DNA of 41,835 nucleotides, from positions 181,559 to 223,393 of the forward strand of contig CAJTWC010000002.1 in the NCBI GenBank assembly GCA_910580185.1, given 5' to 3'. Source of the DNA: an uncultured Bacilli bacterium (GTDB lineage Bacteria; Bacillota_I; Bacilli_A; RF39; UBA660). Positions 24,554 through 33,013 of this stretch are shown here, one piece after another. The position numbers and the translations under genes were made by a program. The first letter of the stretch is position 1; every line of letters starts with the position of its first letter. The notes beneath the pieces are model-generated. The model saw nothing but the letters and a program-made list of their open reading frames with translations, was not told the DNA's origin and did not search any database.

Positions 24554-24922
24554 ATGATTCAACAACAAAGTCGTTTAAAAGTTGCTGATAATTCTGGTGC
24601 TCGTGAACTAATGGTTATTAGAGTTCTTGGTGGTAGTAAAAGAAAAACCGGAAACATCGGTGATATCGTAGTTGGAACAGTTAAAAAAGCAACTCCAAAT
24701 GGTAATATATCAAGCGGTAAAGTCGTAAAAGCGGTTATCGTTAGAAGTAAGTTTGGAATGCGTAGAGATGATGGTTCTTATATCAAGTTTGATGATAATG
24801 CTTGCGTTATTATTAAGGATGATAAGACACCAGTTGGAACAAGAGTTTTAGGTCCAGTAGCACGCGAATTACGTGATAAAGATTTCATGAAAATTGTATC
24901 GCTAGCAAAAGAAGTGTTATAA
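24554..24922 (+). CDS. rplN: 50S ribosomal protein L14
   Basis: L14 (122 residues) forms an intersubunit bridge and is the RsfS docking site. MIQQQSRLKVADNSGAREL at the N-terminus and the FDDNACVIIKDDKTPVGTR segment are conserved. Start after AAGGAGG. Confidence 0.98.
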   Translation: MIQQQSRLKVADNSGARELMVIRVLGGSKRKTGNIGDIVVGTVKKATPNGNISSGKVVKAVIVRSKFGMRRDDGSYIKFDDNACVIIKDDKTPVGTRVLGPVARELRDKDFMKIVSLAKEVL

Positions 24923-24944
24923 GGCCTTGTAAGGAGGAAAAAAC

Positions 24945-25247
24945 ATGAATTTAAAAGTTGGAGATAAAGTAATTGTTATTGCTGGTAAGGACAAAGGTAA
25001 AGAAGGAAAAATCATCGCTAAGAAAGGTGAAAAGGTTTTGGTTGAAGGTATTAATATGGTAAAAAAACATATTAAACCAAACGGACAAGATCAAGGTGGA
25101 ATTATAGATAAGGAAGCATTTATTCACGTATCAAACGTTATGATTATTGATCCTAAAACTAAAAAACCTACCAGAATAGCAAAAAAGCAAGATAAAGACG
25201 GTAAAAAAGTTAGAATTTCTATCAAGTCGGGATCTAGCTTAGATTAA
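24945..25247 (+). CDS. rplX: 50S ribosomal protein L24
   Basis: L24 (100 residues) is an assembly initiator with a KOW motif: KVGDKVIVIAGKDKGKEGKI. It lies 22 nt after rplN, with AAGGAGG upstream. Confidence 0.97.
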   Translation: MNLKVGDKVIVIAGKDKGKEGKIIAKKGEKVLVEGINMVKKHIKPNGQDQGGIIDKEAFIHVSNVMIIDPKTKKPTRIAKKQDKDGKKVRISIKSGSSLD

Positions 25248-25260
25248 TAAGGAGGTAACT

Positions 25261-25800
25261 ATGAACAGTTTAAAAGAACAATATACTAAGGAAATAATTC
25301 CTGAATTAACAAAAAAATACAATTACACTACTGTCATGGCTGTACCAAAGTTAGAAAAGATCGTAGTTAATATGGGAGTTGGAGATGCTACAACTAATAG
25401 CAAATTACTAGATGCAGCAGTATCTGATTTAGAAAAAATAACAGGTCAACAACCAGTTATTACAAGAGCAAAACACTCAATCGCTGGTTTCAAATTAAGA
25501 GAAGGTCAAGCAATTGGATGTAAGGTTACACTTCGTGGCGAAGTTATGTATACTTTCCTTGAAAAGTTAGTTAAGATCGTGTTACCACGTGTACGTGATT
25601 TTAGAGGTATATCAAATAAAGCATTTGATGGTAGAGGAAACTATACTCTTGGAATAAAAGAACAAACTATATTCCCTGAAATCGTTTATGACGAAGTTGT
25701 AAAAGTACGTGGAATGGACATTGTTTTTGTTACAACTGCAAAAACTAACGAAGAAGCATTAGACTTATTAAAAGGTTTTGGTTTACCTTTTAAAAAGTAA
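25261..25800 (+). CDS. rplE: 50S ribosomal protein L5
   Basis: L5 (179 residues) binds 5S rRNA and contacts the P-site tRNA. The KIVVNMGVGDA motif, RAKHSIAGFKLREGQ and RVRDFRGI are all present. Normal length; AAGGAGG upstream. Confidence 0.98.
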   Translation: MNSLKEQYTKEIIPELTKKYNYTTVMAVPKLEKIVVNMGVGDATTNSKLLDAAVSDLEKITGQQPVITRAKHSIAGFKLREGQAIGCKVTLRGEVMYTFLEKLVKIVLPRVRDFRGISNKAFDGRGNYTLGIKEQTIFPEIVYDEVVKVRGMDIVFVTTAKTNEEALDLLKGFGLPFKK

Positions 25801-25818
25801 GCAAATGGGAGGAAATAA

Positions 25819-26004
25819 ATGGCAAAGAAAAGTATGGTCGTAAAAAACAAAAGACCAAAAAAATATAAAGTACAAGAATATACTCGTTGCAACAGATGCG
25901 GTCGTCCACATTCAGTAATGAAAAAATTTGGTATCTGCCGTATTTGCTTCAGAGAACTAGCATATAAAGGTGAAATACCTGGTGTTAGAAAATCGAGTTG
26001 GTAG
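25819..26004 (+). CDS. rpsZ: 30S ribosomal protein S14, zinc type
   Basis: This is the short S14 (61 residues) with a four-Cys zinc ribbon, CNRCGRPH and CRICF, ending in GVRKSSW. It needs zinc; no zinc-free S14 paralogue is in the window. Confidence 0.97.
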   Translation: MAKKSMVVKNKRPKKYKVQEYTRCNRCGRPHSVMKKFGICRICFRELAYKGEIPGVRKSSW

Positions 26005-26031
26005 AATAAAGATACGAGAAGGAGGATTTAT

Positions 26032-26430
26032 ATGTCAGTAACAGATCCAATCGCAGATTTACTTACGCGTATGCGTAATGCTAATCAAATGCGTTATAAT
26101 GAAGTTGTAGTACCTTCATCAAAAGTTAAGATGGAAATTGTTAAAATCTTAAAAGCTGAAGGTTATATAACTGATTACAAGACAGAAAAACTTGAAGTAC
26201 AAGATAATATAATTATTACTTTAAAGTACGGAAAAAACAAAGAAAGAGTAATTTCTGGTTTAAAAAGAATTTCAAAACCAGGTTTACGCGTATATGCTAA
26301 AGCAGAAGAAATTCCTACTGTATTAAACGGTCTTGGAATATCTATCGTTTCAACATCAAAAGGTATTATGACTGGTAAAGATGCTAAGAAAGAAAACCTT
26401 GGTGGCGAAGTTTTAGCATACGTATGGTAA
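26032..26430 (+). CDS. rpsH: 30S ribosomal protein S8
   Basis: S8 (132 residues) is a central 16S-domain binder and in some bacteria represses the spc operon. The DPIADLLTRMRNA start and the C-terminal STSKGIMTGKDAKKENLGG are diagnostic. Confidence 0.98.
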   Translation: MSVTDPIADLLTRMRNANQMRYNEVVVPSSKVKMEIVKILKAEGYITDYKTEKLEVQDNIIITLKYGKNKERVISGLKRISKPGLRVYAKAEEIPTVLNGLGISIVSTSKGIMTGKDAKKENLGGEVLAYVW

Positions 26431-26451
26431 TTCATAAGGAGGGACTAAAAG

Positions 26452-26991
26452 ATGAGTCGTATAGGAAACAGAGAGTTAACAGTACCATCTGGTGTTACTG
26501 TTACAAATGAAAACGGTATCGTCACTGTAAAAGGACCTAAAGGTGAATTATCATTAACATTAAATGCAAATATTGATGTTAAAGTTGAAGAAAACATTGT
26601 TAAGGTTACAAGAAACAGTGATATAAAGAAGACAAAACAAATGCATGGTACAACTAACGCGTTAATTAAAAACATGATTATAGGTGTATCAGAAGGTTAT
26701 GAAAAAGGCCTAGAAATAATTGGTGTTGGTTATAGATTTAATCCAAAAGGTAAAACATTAGAAATTAATGCTGGTTATTCACACAAAGTAGAACTTACTG
26801 TACCAGAGGGACTTACTGTAGAAGCAGTTAGTACTACTGAAATAACAGTTAAAGGTATTGATAAAGAGGCAGTAGGAAAGTTTGCTGCTGAGATAAGAGA
26901 AGTTAGAAAGCCAGAACCATATAAAGGTAAAGGTATTCGTTACAAAGGTGAACATGTTCGCCGTAAAGAAGGTAAGAAGGCTTCTAAATAA
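26452..26991 (+). CDS. rplF: 50S ribosomal protein L6
   Basis: L6 (179 residues) has two similar domains and supports the GTPase centre. MSRIGNRELTVPSGV, VKGPKGELS and the C-terminal EVRKPEPYKGKGIRYKGE are present. Confidence 0.98.
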   Translation: MSRIGNRELTVPSGVTVTNENGIVTVKGPKGELSLTLNANIDVKVEENIVKVTRNSDIKKTKQMHGTTNALIKNMIIGVSEGYEKGLEIIGVGYRFNPKGKTLEINAGYSHKVELTVPEGLTVEAVSTTEITVKGIDKEAVGKFAAEIREVRKPEPYKGKGIRYKGEHVRRKEGKKASK

Positions 26992-27012
26992 TAGGAAAGG
27001 GAGATTATTACA

Positions 27013-27375
27013 ATGATAAAGAAAACATCACGTAATGAAGCTCGTATGGCTAGACACGCTAGAATAAGAAACAAAGTTAGCGGAACTAGCGAGTTACCAA
27101 GAATGAGTGTATATAGATCTTTAAAGAACATTAGTGTTCAAATAATTGATGATGTAAAAGGTGTTACACTAGTAAGTGCATCTTCATTAGATAAAGATTT
27201 AAATATTAAAAATGGTGGTAACGTAGAAGCAAGTAAGCTTGTAGGAGCTTTGGTTGCAAAGAAAGCAAAGAAAGCAAAAATTACTAAAGTAGTATTCGAT
27301 AGAGGCGGATACTTATATCATGGACGCGTTAAAGCATTAGCTGATGCTGCACGTGAAAATGGATTAGAATTCTAA
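27013..27375 (+). CDS. rplR: 50S ribosomal protein L18
   Basis: L18 (120 residues) binds 5S rRNA with L5. RNKVSGTSELPRMSVYRSLKN-type and FDRGGYLYHGRVKALADAAR segments are present in order. Shine-Dalgarno AAAGGGAG at normal distance. Confidence 0.97.
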   Translation: MIKKTSRNEARMARHARIRNKVSGTSELPRMSVYRSLKNISVQIIDDVKGVTLVSASSLDKDLNIKNGGNVEASKLVGALVAKKAKKAKITKVVFDRGGYLYHGRVKALADAARENGLEF

Positions 27376-27387
27376 AGGAGGGTAACG

Positions 27388-27897
27388 ATGGAAAGAAGAG
27401 AAAGAAAACCACGTGAAAAAGAATATAACGAAACTGTTATTTCTGTAAATCGTGTTACTAAAGTTACCAAAGGTGGACGTCGTCTTCGTTTTGCTGCAAC
27501 AGTAGCAGTTGGAGATGGTAAAGGTAAGGTTGGCCTTGGAACTGGTAAAGCAAACGAAGTTCAAGATGCAATCAAAAAAGCTGTTCAAGATGCGACTAAT
27601 AGAATAATTAAGATTGATTTAGTTGAGGATAGAACGGTTTCTCACGATGCTATCGGAACAGCAGGTGCTGCAAAGGTTTTAATTAAACCTGCAAAAGCTG
27701 GTACTGGTATTATCGCTGGTGGTTCGGTTCGTATGGTTCTAGAACTAGCCGGAGTAAAAGATATAATTTCAAAATCACTTGGATCTAACACAAAATTAAA
27801 TACCGCAAGAGCAACTATAGAAGCTCTAAAATCACAAAAGTCAGCTGAACATATTGCTGAGTTAAGAGGAAAATCTGTAGAGGAGATTTTAGGATAA
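27388..27897 (+). CDS. rpsE: 30S ribosomal protein S5
   Basis: S5 (169 residues) affects decoding accuracy. The double-stranded RNA-binding part has RVTKVTKGGRRLRFAATV, and VGLGTGKANEV and the GTGIIAGG loop follow. The stop overlaps the start of rplO by one base, leaving no room for rpmD, which normally lies between them. Confidence 0.98.
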   Translation: MERRERKPREKEYNETVISVNRVTKVTKGGRRLRFAATVAVGDGKGKVGLGTGKANEVQDAIKKAVQDATNRIIKIDLVEDRTVSHDAIGTAGAAKVLIKPAKAGTGIIAGGSVRMVLELAGVKDIISKSLGSNTKLNTARATIEALKSQKSAEHIAELRGKSVEEILG

Positions 27898-28340
27898 TGA
27901 AGTTAAATGAATTAAAATATAACGCTGGTTCTAAAAAGGATATCAAAAGATTAGGTCGTGGTTCTAGTAGCGGTACTGGAAAAACAAGTGGTAGAGGAGA
28001 AAACGGACAAAAGTCAAGAAGCGGTGGAGGAGTAAGAGTTGGATTTGAAGGTGGACAATTACCTTTATATAGAAGACTTCCAAAACGTGGATTTTCAAAC
28101 GCAATGTTCAAAAAGGTATATGCGGTTATTAATGTATCAGATTTAAATAGATTTGAGGAAGGTACAGAAGTAACTCCAGAATTATTATTCGAAATGGGAA
28201 TAATAAAAAAACAATTATCTGGTATAAAAGTACTTGGTAATGGAGAATTAGAAAAGAAATTAACTGTTAGAGCTCATAAGTTCTCTAATATAGCTAAAGA
28301 AAAGATAGAAGCTAAGGGTGGAAAAGCTGAGGTGATTTAA
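27897..28340 (+). CDS. rplO: 50S ribosomal protein L15
   Basis: L15 (147 residues) is a late assembly protein. The Gly-rich N-terminal tail GRGSSSGTGKTSGRGENGQ and FEGGQLPLYRRLPKRGF are typical. It directly follows rpsE with a one-base overlap. Confidence 0.98.
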   Translation: MKLNELKYNAGSKKDIKRLGRGSSSGTGKTSGRGENGQKSRSGGGVRVGFEGGQLPLYRRLPKRGFSNAMFKKVYAVINVSDLNRFEEGTEVTPELLFEMGIIKKQLSGIKVLGNGELEKKLTVRAHKFSNIAKEKIEAKGGKAEVI

Positions 28341-28341
28341 A

Positions 28342-29613
28342 ATGTTTAAAAACATTAAACAAATCTTTTCAGCCAGAAACAAGGATATTAAAAATAAAAT
28401 TTTATTCACACTGCTTATATTATTTATCTATAAATTAGGAACAGCAGTTCGCGTTCCTGGTACTGAAAACATCACACAAGATTTAGGATTTTTGGAACTA
28501 CTTAACGTAATGGGTGGTGGTTCTTTAAAGAACTTCTCAATTTTTGCGTTAGGAGTTACACCATACATTAGTGCTTCAATAATCGTTCAGTTGTTACAAA
28601 TGGATATAATTCCATATTTCTCTAATTTAGCAAAGGAAGGTTATTCTGGTAGAACTAAATTAAATAAAATAACTAGGTATTTAGGTATTGCTTTAGCATT
28701 CCTTCAAGGACTTGTTATGTCATTCTCATTTTTAGGAGAGGCAGCAACATCGATGGAATACTTAAGAGTAACTTTAATTTTAACTGCTGGAACTTGTTTC
28801 TTGCTATGGTTAGGAGATCAAATAACTAGAAAAGGTGTTGGTAATGGTATATCAATCTTAATTATGGCTGGTATATTAATTAGTACACCTAGTATGATGG
28901 TTGATGCGTTTAGTTCATTTGTGGTATCTGGTACTACTCAAGAAGTAGCATTAGGTGTTACTAAGTTTATATTATTCTTACTTGTGTATATCGCAATAGT
29001 AGTGGGAGTTGTATTTATTGAAAAGTCTGAAAGAAGAGTACCTATTCAGTATTCGAATAGAACTTCAACAGCATATGGTGCAAAACAGACATATATTCCA
29101 TTTAAGTTAAATTCAGCAGGAGTTATGCCAGTTATATTTGCATCAAGTTTGGTATCTATACCATCACTTATTGCAACGTTCTTAAAAAAAGATTCGTTCT
29201 CATTATTCGTAAATAGTTATATTAACTATAATACAGTAACAGGATTTATACTATATGTATTACTTATTATATTATTTACTTATTTATATACGTTTATGGC
29301 ATCTGGTTTAAAACCTAAAGAGGTAGCCGAAAACATAAATAAGCAAGGTGGATATGTACCTGGTATAAGACCTGGTAATGAAACTAAAAATTATATTAGC
29401 AAGGTATTATCAAGAACAACGTTCTTGGGAGCAATATTCTTGGTTATCATAGCTGGCCTTCCAATATTAGTTTCTAACCTTAGTAGTTTACCTACTTCGG
29501 TAACAGTTGGAGGAACAGGGTTATTAATAGTAGTTGGTGTAGCACTTGAAACTTATAATCAAATTGAAAGTAGCTTATCAGCTAGAAAGTATGAAAGGGA
29601 TTATAGAAAATAA
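28342..29613 (+). CDS. secY: Protein translocase channel subunit SecY
   Basis: SecY (423 residues) is the ten-span channel of the Sec translocon. Signatures are GVTPYISASIIVQLLQ (TM2), GVGNGISILIMAGI, the cytosolic loop with ERRVPIQYSNRT, and LKPKEVAENINKQGGYVPGIRPG. It starts 2 nt after rplO and overlaps adk by one base. SecE and SecG are not in the window. Confidence 0.98.
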   Translation: MFKNIKQIFSARNKDIKNKILFTLLILFIYKLGTAVRVPGTENITQDLGFLELLNVMGGGSLKNFSIFALGVTPYISASIIVQLLQMDIIPYFSNLAKEGYSGRTKLNKITRYLGIALAFLQGLVMSFSFLGEAATSMEYLRVTLILTAGTCFLLWLGDQITRKGVGNGISILIMAGILISTPSMMVDAFSSFVVSGTTQEVALGVTKFILFLLVYIAIVVGVVFIEKSERRVPIQYSNRTSTAYGAKQTYIPFKLNSAGVMPVIFASSLVSIPSLIATFLKKDSFSLFVNSYINYNTVTGFILYVLLIILFTYLYTFMASGLKPKEVAENINKQGGYVPGIRPGNETKNYISKVLSRTTFLGAIFLVIIAGLPILVSNLSSLPTSVTVGGTGLLIVVGVALETYNQIESSLSARKYERDYRK

Positions 29614-30269
29614 TGAAAAATATTATATTTTTAGCGCCTCCTAACGGGGGTAAAGGCACATTATCTGAAATGCTTGTTAGCAAATACGGATATGGTCATA
29701 TTTCAACGGGTGATTTATTAAGAGATGAAATAAATGCTGGAACAAAGCTTGGCAAAGAAGTTGAAGGCATAATGAAATCAGGAAAATTAGTAACTGATGA
29801 TATAATATTAAAATTAATCGCTAATCGTATAACTAAACCAGATTGTGAAAATGGTTATATATTAGATGGATTTCCAAGAACTAAGGTTCAAGCTGAAAAG
29901 TATGATGAACTATTAGAAAGTATGGGTAGGGATCTTGGTGTTGTAATTTACATTAAAATTGAAAAAGAAGCAGCACTTCAAAGATCTATATCTAGAATTA
30001 CTTGTCCAAAATGCAAGAGAATATATAACAAGGTTTCTAGTGAAATGAAACCAAAAGTTGAATGGATTTGCGATGACTGTGGATCTGAATTAATCCAAAG
30101 AGCAGATGATCAAGAAGAAACATTCATTAAACGCTTTGATGAATATATGGAAAAAACTATGCCTTTATTCGATTATTATCAATCAAAAGGTGTGTTAAAA
30201 ACTATTAATTCTCATACAAGTAAATATGATACGTTTGATGAAGCAGTTAAAGTTTTAGAGGAAAACTAA
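29613..30269 (+). CDS. adk: Adenylate kinase, zinc-LID type, altered P-loop
   Basis: It interconverts ATP plus AMP and two ADP. Present are HISTGDLLRDE and LDGFPRT (AMP-binding arginines), a four-Cys zinc LID (CPKC...CDDC) and RADDQEETFIKRF. The P-loop, however, reads APPNGGKGT (residues 8-16) in place of GxPGxGKGT: Gly8 is Ala and Gly11 is Asn, while Lys14 is kept. At 218 residues the length is normal. It overlaps secY by one base. The map gene, which often follows, is missing. Confidence 0.95.
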   Translation: MKNIIFLAPPNGGKGTLSEMLVSKYGYGHISTGDLLRDEINAGTKLGKEVEGIMKSGKLVTDDIILKLIANRITKPDCENGYILDGFPRTKVQAEKYDELLESMGRDLGVVIYIKIEKEAALQRSISRITCPKCKRIYNKVSSEMKPKVEWICDDCGSELIQRADDQEETFIKRFDEYMEKTMPLFDYYQSKGVLKTINSHTSKYDTFDEAVKVLEEN

Positions 30270-30301
30270 TTGCCAGATAATAAACAGGAGGGTGATTTAT
30301 A

Positions 30302-30520
30302 GTGGCTAAAAAAGAAGATGTTATTGAACTTGAAGGTAAAGTTGTTGAATTATTAAAAGGCGGCGATTTTAAAGTTCAATTGGAAAATGGACACACTGTA
30401 GAAGCTCGCGTTTCTGGTAAAATGCGAATGAATAAAATTCGTATCTTACCAGGTGATACAGTAGTCCTTGAAATATCACCTTATGATTTAACACGTGGGC
30501 GTATAACCTATAGAAAATGA
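30302..30520 (+). CDS. infA: Translation initiation factor IF-1
   Basis: IF-1 (72 residues) is an OB-fold factor that blocks the 30S A site during initiation. The start is GTG at 30302 after AGGAGGGTG. DVIELEGKVVE and the late RGRITYRK are family marks; an SGKMRMNKIRILPGD segment lies in between. Confidence 0.97.
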   Translation: MAKKEDVIELEGKVVELLKGGDFKVQLENGHTVEARVSGKMRMNKIRILPGDTVVLEISPYDLTRGRITYRK

Positions 30521-30535
30521 TAGGAGGAAATAAAG

Positions 30536-30649
30536 ATGAAAGTAAGACCATCAGTTAAAAAAATTTGTGATAAATGTAAAATTATTAGACGTAATGGGAA
30601 AGTAATGGTTATCTGTGAAAACCCAAAACATAAGCAAAGACAAGGATAA
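30536..30649 (+). CDS. rpmJ: 50S ribosomal protein L36
   Basis: This 37-residue protein begins MKVRPSVKKICDKCK and ends KHKQRQG. It is the zinc-binding form, with CxxC plus a later Cys and His. The start follows AGGAGG, 15 nt after infA, in the classical infA-rpmJ-rpsM order. Confidence 0.97.
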   Translation: MKVRPSVKKICDKCKIIRRNGKVMVICENPKHKQRQG

Positions 30650-30666
30650 TAGGAGGTGCGAAAGTA

Positions 30667-31032
30667 ATGGCACGTATAAAGAACGTAGATCTACCAGATA
30701 ACAAAAGAATAGAAATAGCATTAACTTATATTCATGGTATTGGTAGAAAGTTATCAAGAAACATTTTAAATAAGTTAAATATTAACCTTGATACTAAGGC
30801 TAAAGATTTAACTGAAGAAGAAATTTCTAAAATTCGTAAAGAATTAGATAATTACCTACTAGAAGGTGATTTAAGAAGAGAAGTTTCTATGAATATTAAA
30901 ACTAAGATGGAAATAGGTTCTTACCAAGGGTTAAGACATCGTAAAGGTTTACCAGTAAGAGGTCAATCTACTAGAAGTAATGCAAGAACTCGTAAGGGTA
31001 AAGGTAAGACTGTAGCAAATAAGAAGAAGTAG
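30667..31032 (+). CDS. rpsM: 30S ribosomal protein S13
   Basis: S13 (121 residues) contacts the P-site tRNA and 50S bridges. ALTYIHGIGRKLSRNIL, the GSYQGLRHRKGLPVRGQ segment and the basic C-terminal tail are present. Start after AGGAGGTG. Confidence 0.98.
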   Translation: MARIKNVDLPDNKRIEIALTYIHGIGRKLSRNILNKLNINLDTKAKDLTEEEISKIRKELDNYLLEGDLRREVSMNIKTKMEIGSYQGLRHRKGLPVRGQSTRSNARTRKGKGKTVANKKK

Positions 31033-31051
31033 GAAAAAGGAGGATATATAA

Positions 31052-31435
31052 ATGGCTTACAAAGCAAGAAAACGTAAGGTTAAGAAGAATATCCCTGAAG
31101 GACAAGCTCATATACATTCTACTTTTAATAATACAATCGTTACTATTACTGATAAAGAAGGTAATGTTGTATCATGGGCATCAAGTGGAACTTCAGGATT
31201 CAAAGGAAGCAAAAAGAAAACTCCATTTGCAGCTGGTATGAGTGCGGAAGCAGCAGGAAAAGCAGCATATGATTCTGGAATGAGAAAAGTAGATGTTTTT
31301 GTAAGAGGTCTTGGATCAGGTAGAGAAACTGCAATTAGATCACTTCAAACTGCAGGTTTAGAGATTCTTTCAATTACAGACGTAACACCAGTACCACATA
31401 ATGGTTGTCGTCCACCAAAACGTCCACGTGGATAA
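31052..31435 (+). CDS. rpsK: 30S ribosomal protein S11
   Basis: S11 (127 residues) forms part of the mRNA exit platform. HIHSTFNNTIVTITD, SSGTSGFKGSKKKTPFAAG and the C-terminal PHNGCRPPKRPRG match the family exactly in order. Confidence 0.98.
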   Translation: MAYKARKRKVKKNIPEGQAHIHSTFNNTIVTITDKEGNVVSWASSGTSGFKGSKKKTPFAAGMSAEAAGKAAYDSGMRKVDVFVRGLGSGRETAIRSLQTAGLEILSITDVTPVPHNGCRPPKRPRG

Positions 31436-31459
31436 TTTTAGAAAAGGGAGTGATTTTAC

Positions 31460-32410
31460 GTGATAAAATTCGAAAAACCAATATTTAAAGTTGCTGAATA
31501 TGTAGAAAGCAGAAACTATGGAAAATTTGAAATCGAACCTTTAGAAAGAGGATTCGGTACAACACTTGGTAACGCACTTAGAAGAGTAATGTTATCATCA
31601 TTACCTGGAGATGCTATAACTAGTGTTTACATCGACGGTGTTCTTCATGAATTCCAAACTATAGATGGAATAGTTGAAGACGTAACAGGGATTATATTAA
31701 ATTTAAAAAATGTTGTTGTTAAAAACTTAACAAATGAACCAAAAACTATAAGGTTAAATGTTAGCCGTGAAGGTGTTGTAACAGCAGCTGATATCGAAAA
31801 AGATGCTGACATTGAAATAGTAAATCCTGAACAAGAAATTGCTACAATAGTTAAAGGTGGAAAGTTAAACATGGAAATGACTGTTGGTAATGGTCGTGGA
31901 TATGTTAGAGCTGAAGCTAATAAGAAAAACATTGGAGATGTTAAATTAAATACAATCGCAATGGATTCTAACTTTTCACCAATTGAAAGAGTTAACTATG
32001 AGGTTGAAGGAGCTCGTGTTGGTCAAGATGATTCATACGACAAATTAACTATGGAAGTTTGGACAAATGGATCAATGAAACCAGAGGAAGCAGTTGCTTT
32101 AGCATCAAGAATTATAATTGAACATTTTGAAATATTAACAGACTTAGATGAAATTGCTGATGAGACTGGTCTTATGAAGCAAAACGTTGATGATTCTAAG
32201 ACTAAGGCTTTAGAAATGTCTATAGATGAATTAGAATTCTCAGTTAGAGCATATAATTGCTTAAAGAGAGCTAATATTAACACATTACAAGACTTAACTC
32301 AAAAATCAGAAAACGAAATGATGAAGATCCGTAACTTAGGTAAGAAATCACTTAAAGAAGTTATTGATAAAGTAAAAGAATTAGGATTCTCATTTAGAAA
32401 TGATGACTAA
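31460..32410 (+). CDS. rpoA: RNA polymerase alpha subunit
   Basis: Alpha (316 residues) nucleates RNA polymerase and binds UP elements. The start is GTG at 31460 after GGGAGTG. The N-terminal dimerisation domain has EPLERGFGTTLGNALRRVML; the C-terminal domain (about 245-312) has ELEFSVRAYNCLKRANI and IRNLGKKSLKEV with the usual DNA-contacting residues. The intact CTD fits the A-tract region upstream of the rRNA promoter at 40856. Confidence 0.98.
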   Translation: MIKFEKPIFKVAEYVESRNYGKFEIEPLERGFGTTLGNALRRVMLSSLPGDAITSVYIDGVLHEFQTIDGIVEDVTGIILNLKNVVVKNLTNEPKTIRLNVSREGVVTAADIEKDADIEIVNPEQEIATIVKGGKLNMEMTVGNGRGYVRAEANKKNIGDVKLNTIAMDSNFSPIERVNYEVEGARVGQDDSYDKLTMEVWTNGSMKPEEAVALASRIIIEHFEILTDLDEIADETGLMKQNVDDSKTKALEMSIDELEFSVRAYNCLKRANINTLQDLTQKSENEMMKIRNLGKKSLKEVIDKVKELGFSFRNDD

Positions 32411-32427
32411 AACTAAAAGGAGGAATT

Positions 32428-32772
32428 ATGGCATATAGAAAATTAGGACGTACTAACAAACATAGAAGAGCTATGCTTGCAAACCTTACAACAGACCTAA
32501 TTATGAATGAACGTATTGAAACTACTGAAACACGTGCAAAAGAAGTACGTAAGTGTTTTGATAAAATGGTTACATATGGTAAGAATGGTAGCCTAGTTTC
32601 TAGACGTAAAGCACTTGCTTTCTTATTTAACAATAACGATGCTGTCAAAAAGGTTTTTGAGACATTTGCAAAACGTTATGAAAATAGAAACGGTGGTTAT
32701 ACTAGAATACTTAAATTAACTGAAAGAAGGGGCGACGACGCTCTTATGGTTATACTAGAATTAGTAGACTAA
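32428..32772 (+). CDS. rplQ: 50S ribosomal protein L17
   Basis: L17 (114 residues) is the last gene of the operon. AYRKLGRTNKHRRAMLANL and the C-terminal RILKLTERRGDDALMVILEL are conserved. The operon terminator follows directly. Confidence 0.98.
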   Translation: MAYRKLGRTNKHRRAMLANLTTDLIMNERIETTETRAKEVRKCFDKMVTYGKNGSLVSRRKALAFLFNNNDAVKKVFETFAKRYENRNGGYTRILKLTERRGDDALMVILELVD

Positions 32773-32778
32773 TAAATT

Positions 32779-32805
32779 AGAACCTGTATATGGTTCTTTT
32801 TTTTA
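32779..32805 (+). terminator. Terminator of the ribosomal operon
   Basis: A 6-bp stem AGAACC/GGTTCT (32779-32784 with 32792-32797), 7-nt loop, then eight T residues. Confidence 0.8.
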
Positions 32806-32874
32806 TAATAAGTATGAATTATGTAATATATGTTTTACATGCAGGTTATCTATAATTTATATTCAAAGTAAAAG

Positions 32875-32933
32875 TAATTAAATTTAATTATGTCAAATTT
32901 TTGAATTTTATGTGTAAAACTGACAAATTTTTC
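32875..32933 (+). promoter_or_regulatory. Palindrome and phased direct repeats upstream of the sortase substrate
   Basis: A perfect 16-bp A/T palindrome, TAATTAAATTTAATTA, occupies 32875-32890. Two near-identical 12-mers follow, TGTCAAATTTTT (32891-32902) and TGACAAATTTTT (32921-32932), exactly 30 bp apart (about three helical turns). Relative to the promoter that follows they would be centred near -73 and -43, the usual positions for activator sites. The binding protein is unknown, and A/T-only sequence makes chance similarity more likely. Confidence 0.4.
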
Positions 32934-32962
32934 TTTACCATTGCAATATCATATATTATAGT
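32934..32962 (+). promoter_or_regulatory. Promoter of the sortase-substrate gene
   Basis: TTTACC (32934-32939), 17-bp spacer, TATAGT (32957-32962). Both hexamers are imperfect, consistent with a regulated promoter. Confidence 0.5.
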
Positions 32963-33013
32963 AAAAGTAGAACTGAAGCGATTTGGTTTAATCCATGGAA
33001 AGGAGAAAGGTTT

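Noticed and set aside
32773..33013. Small RNA or tRNA gene in the gap after rplQ
   Set aside because: No cloverleaf or stable hairpin is seen; the sequence is A/T-rich with promoter-like elements only.
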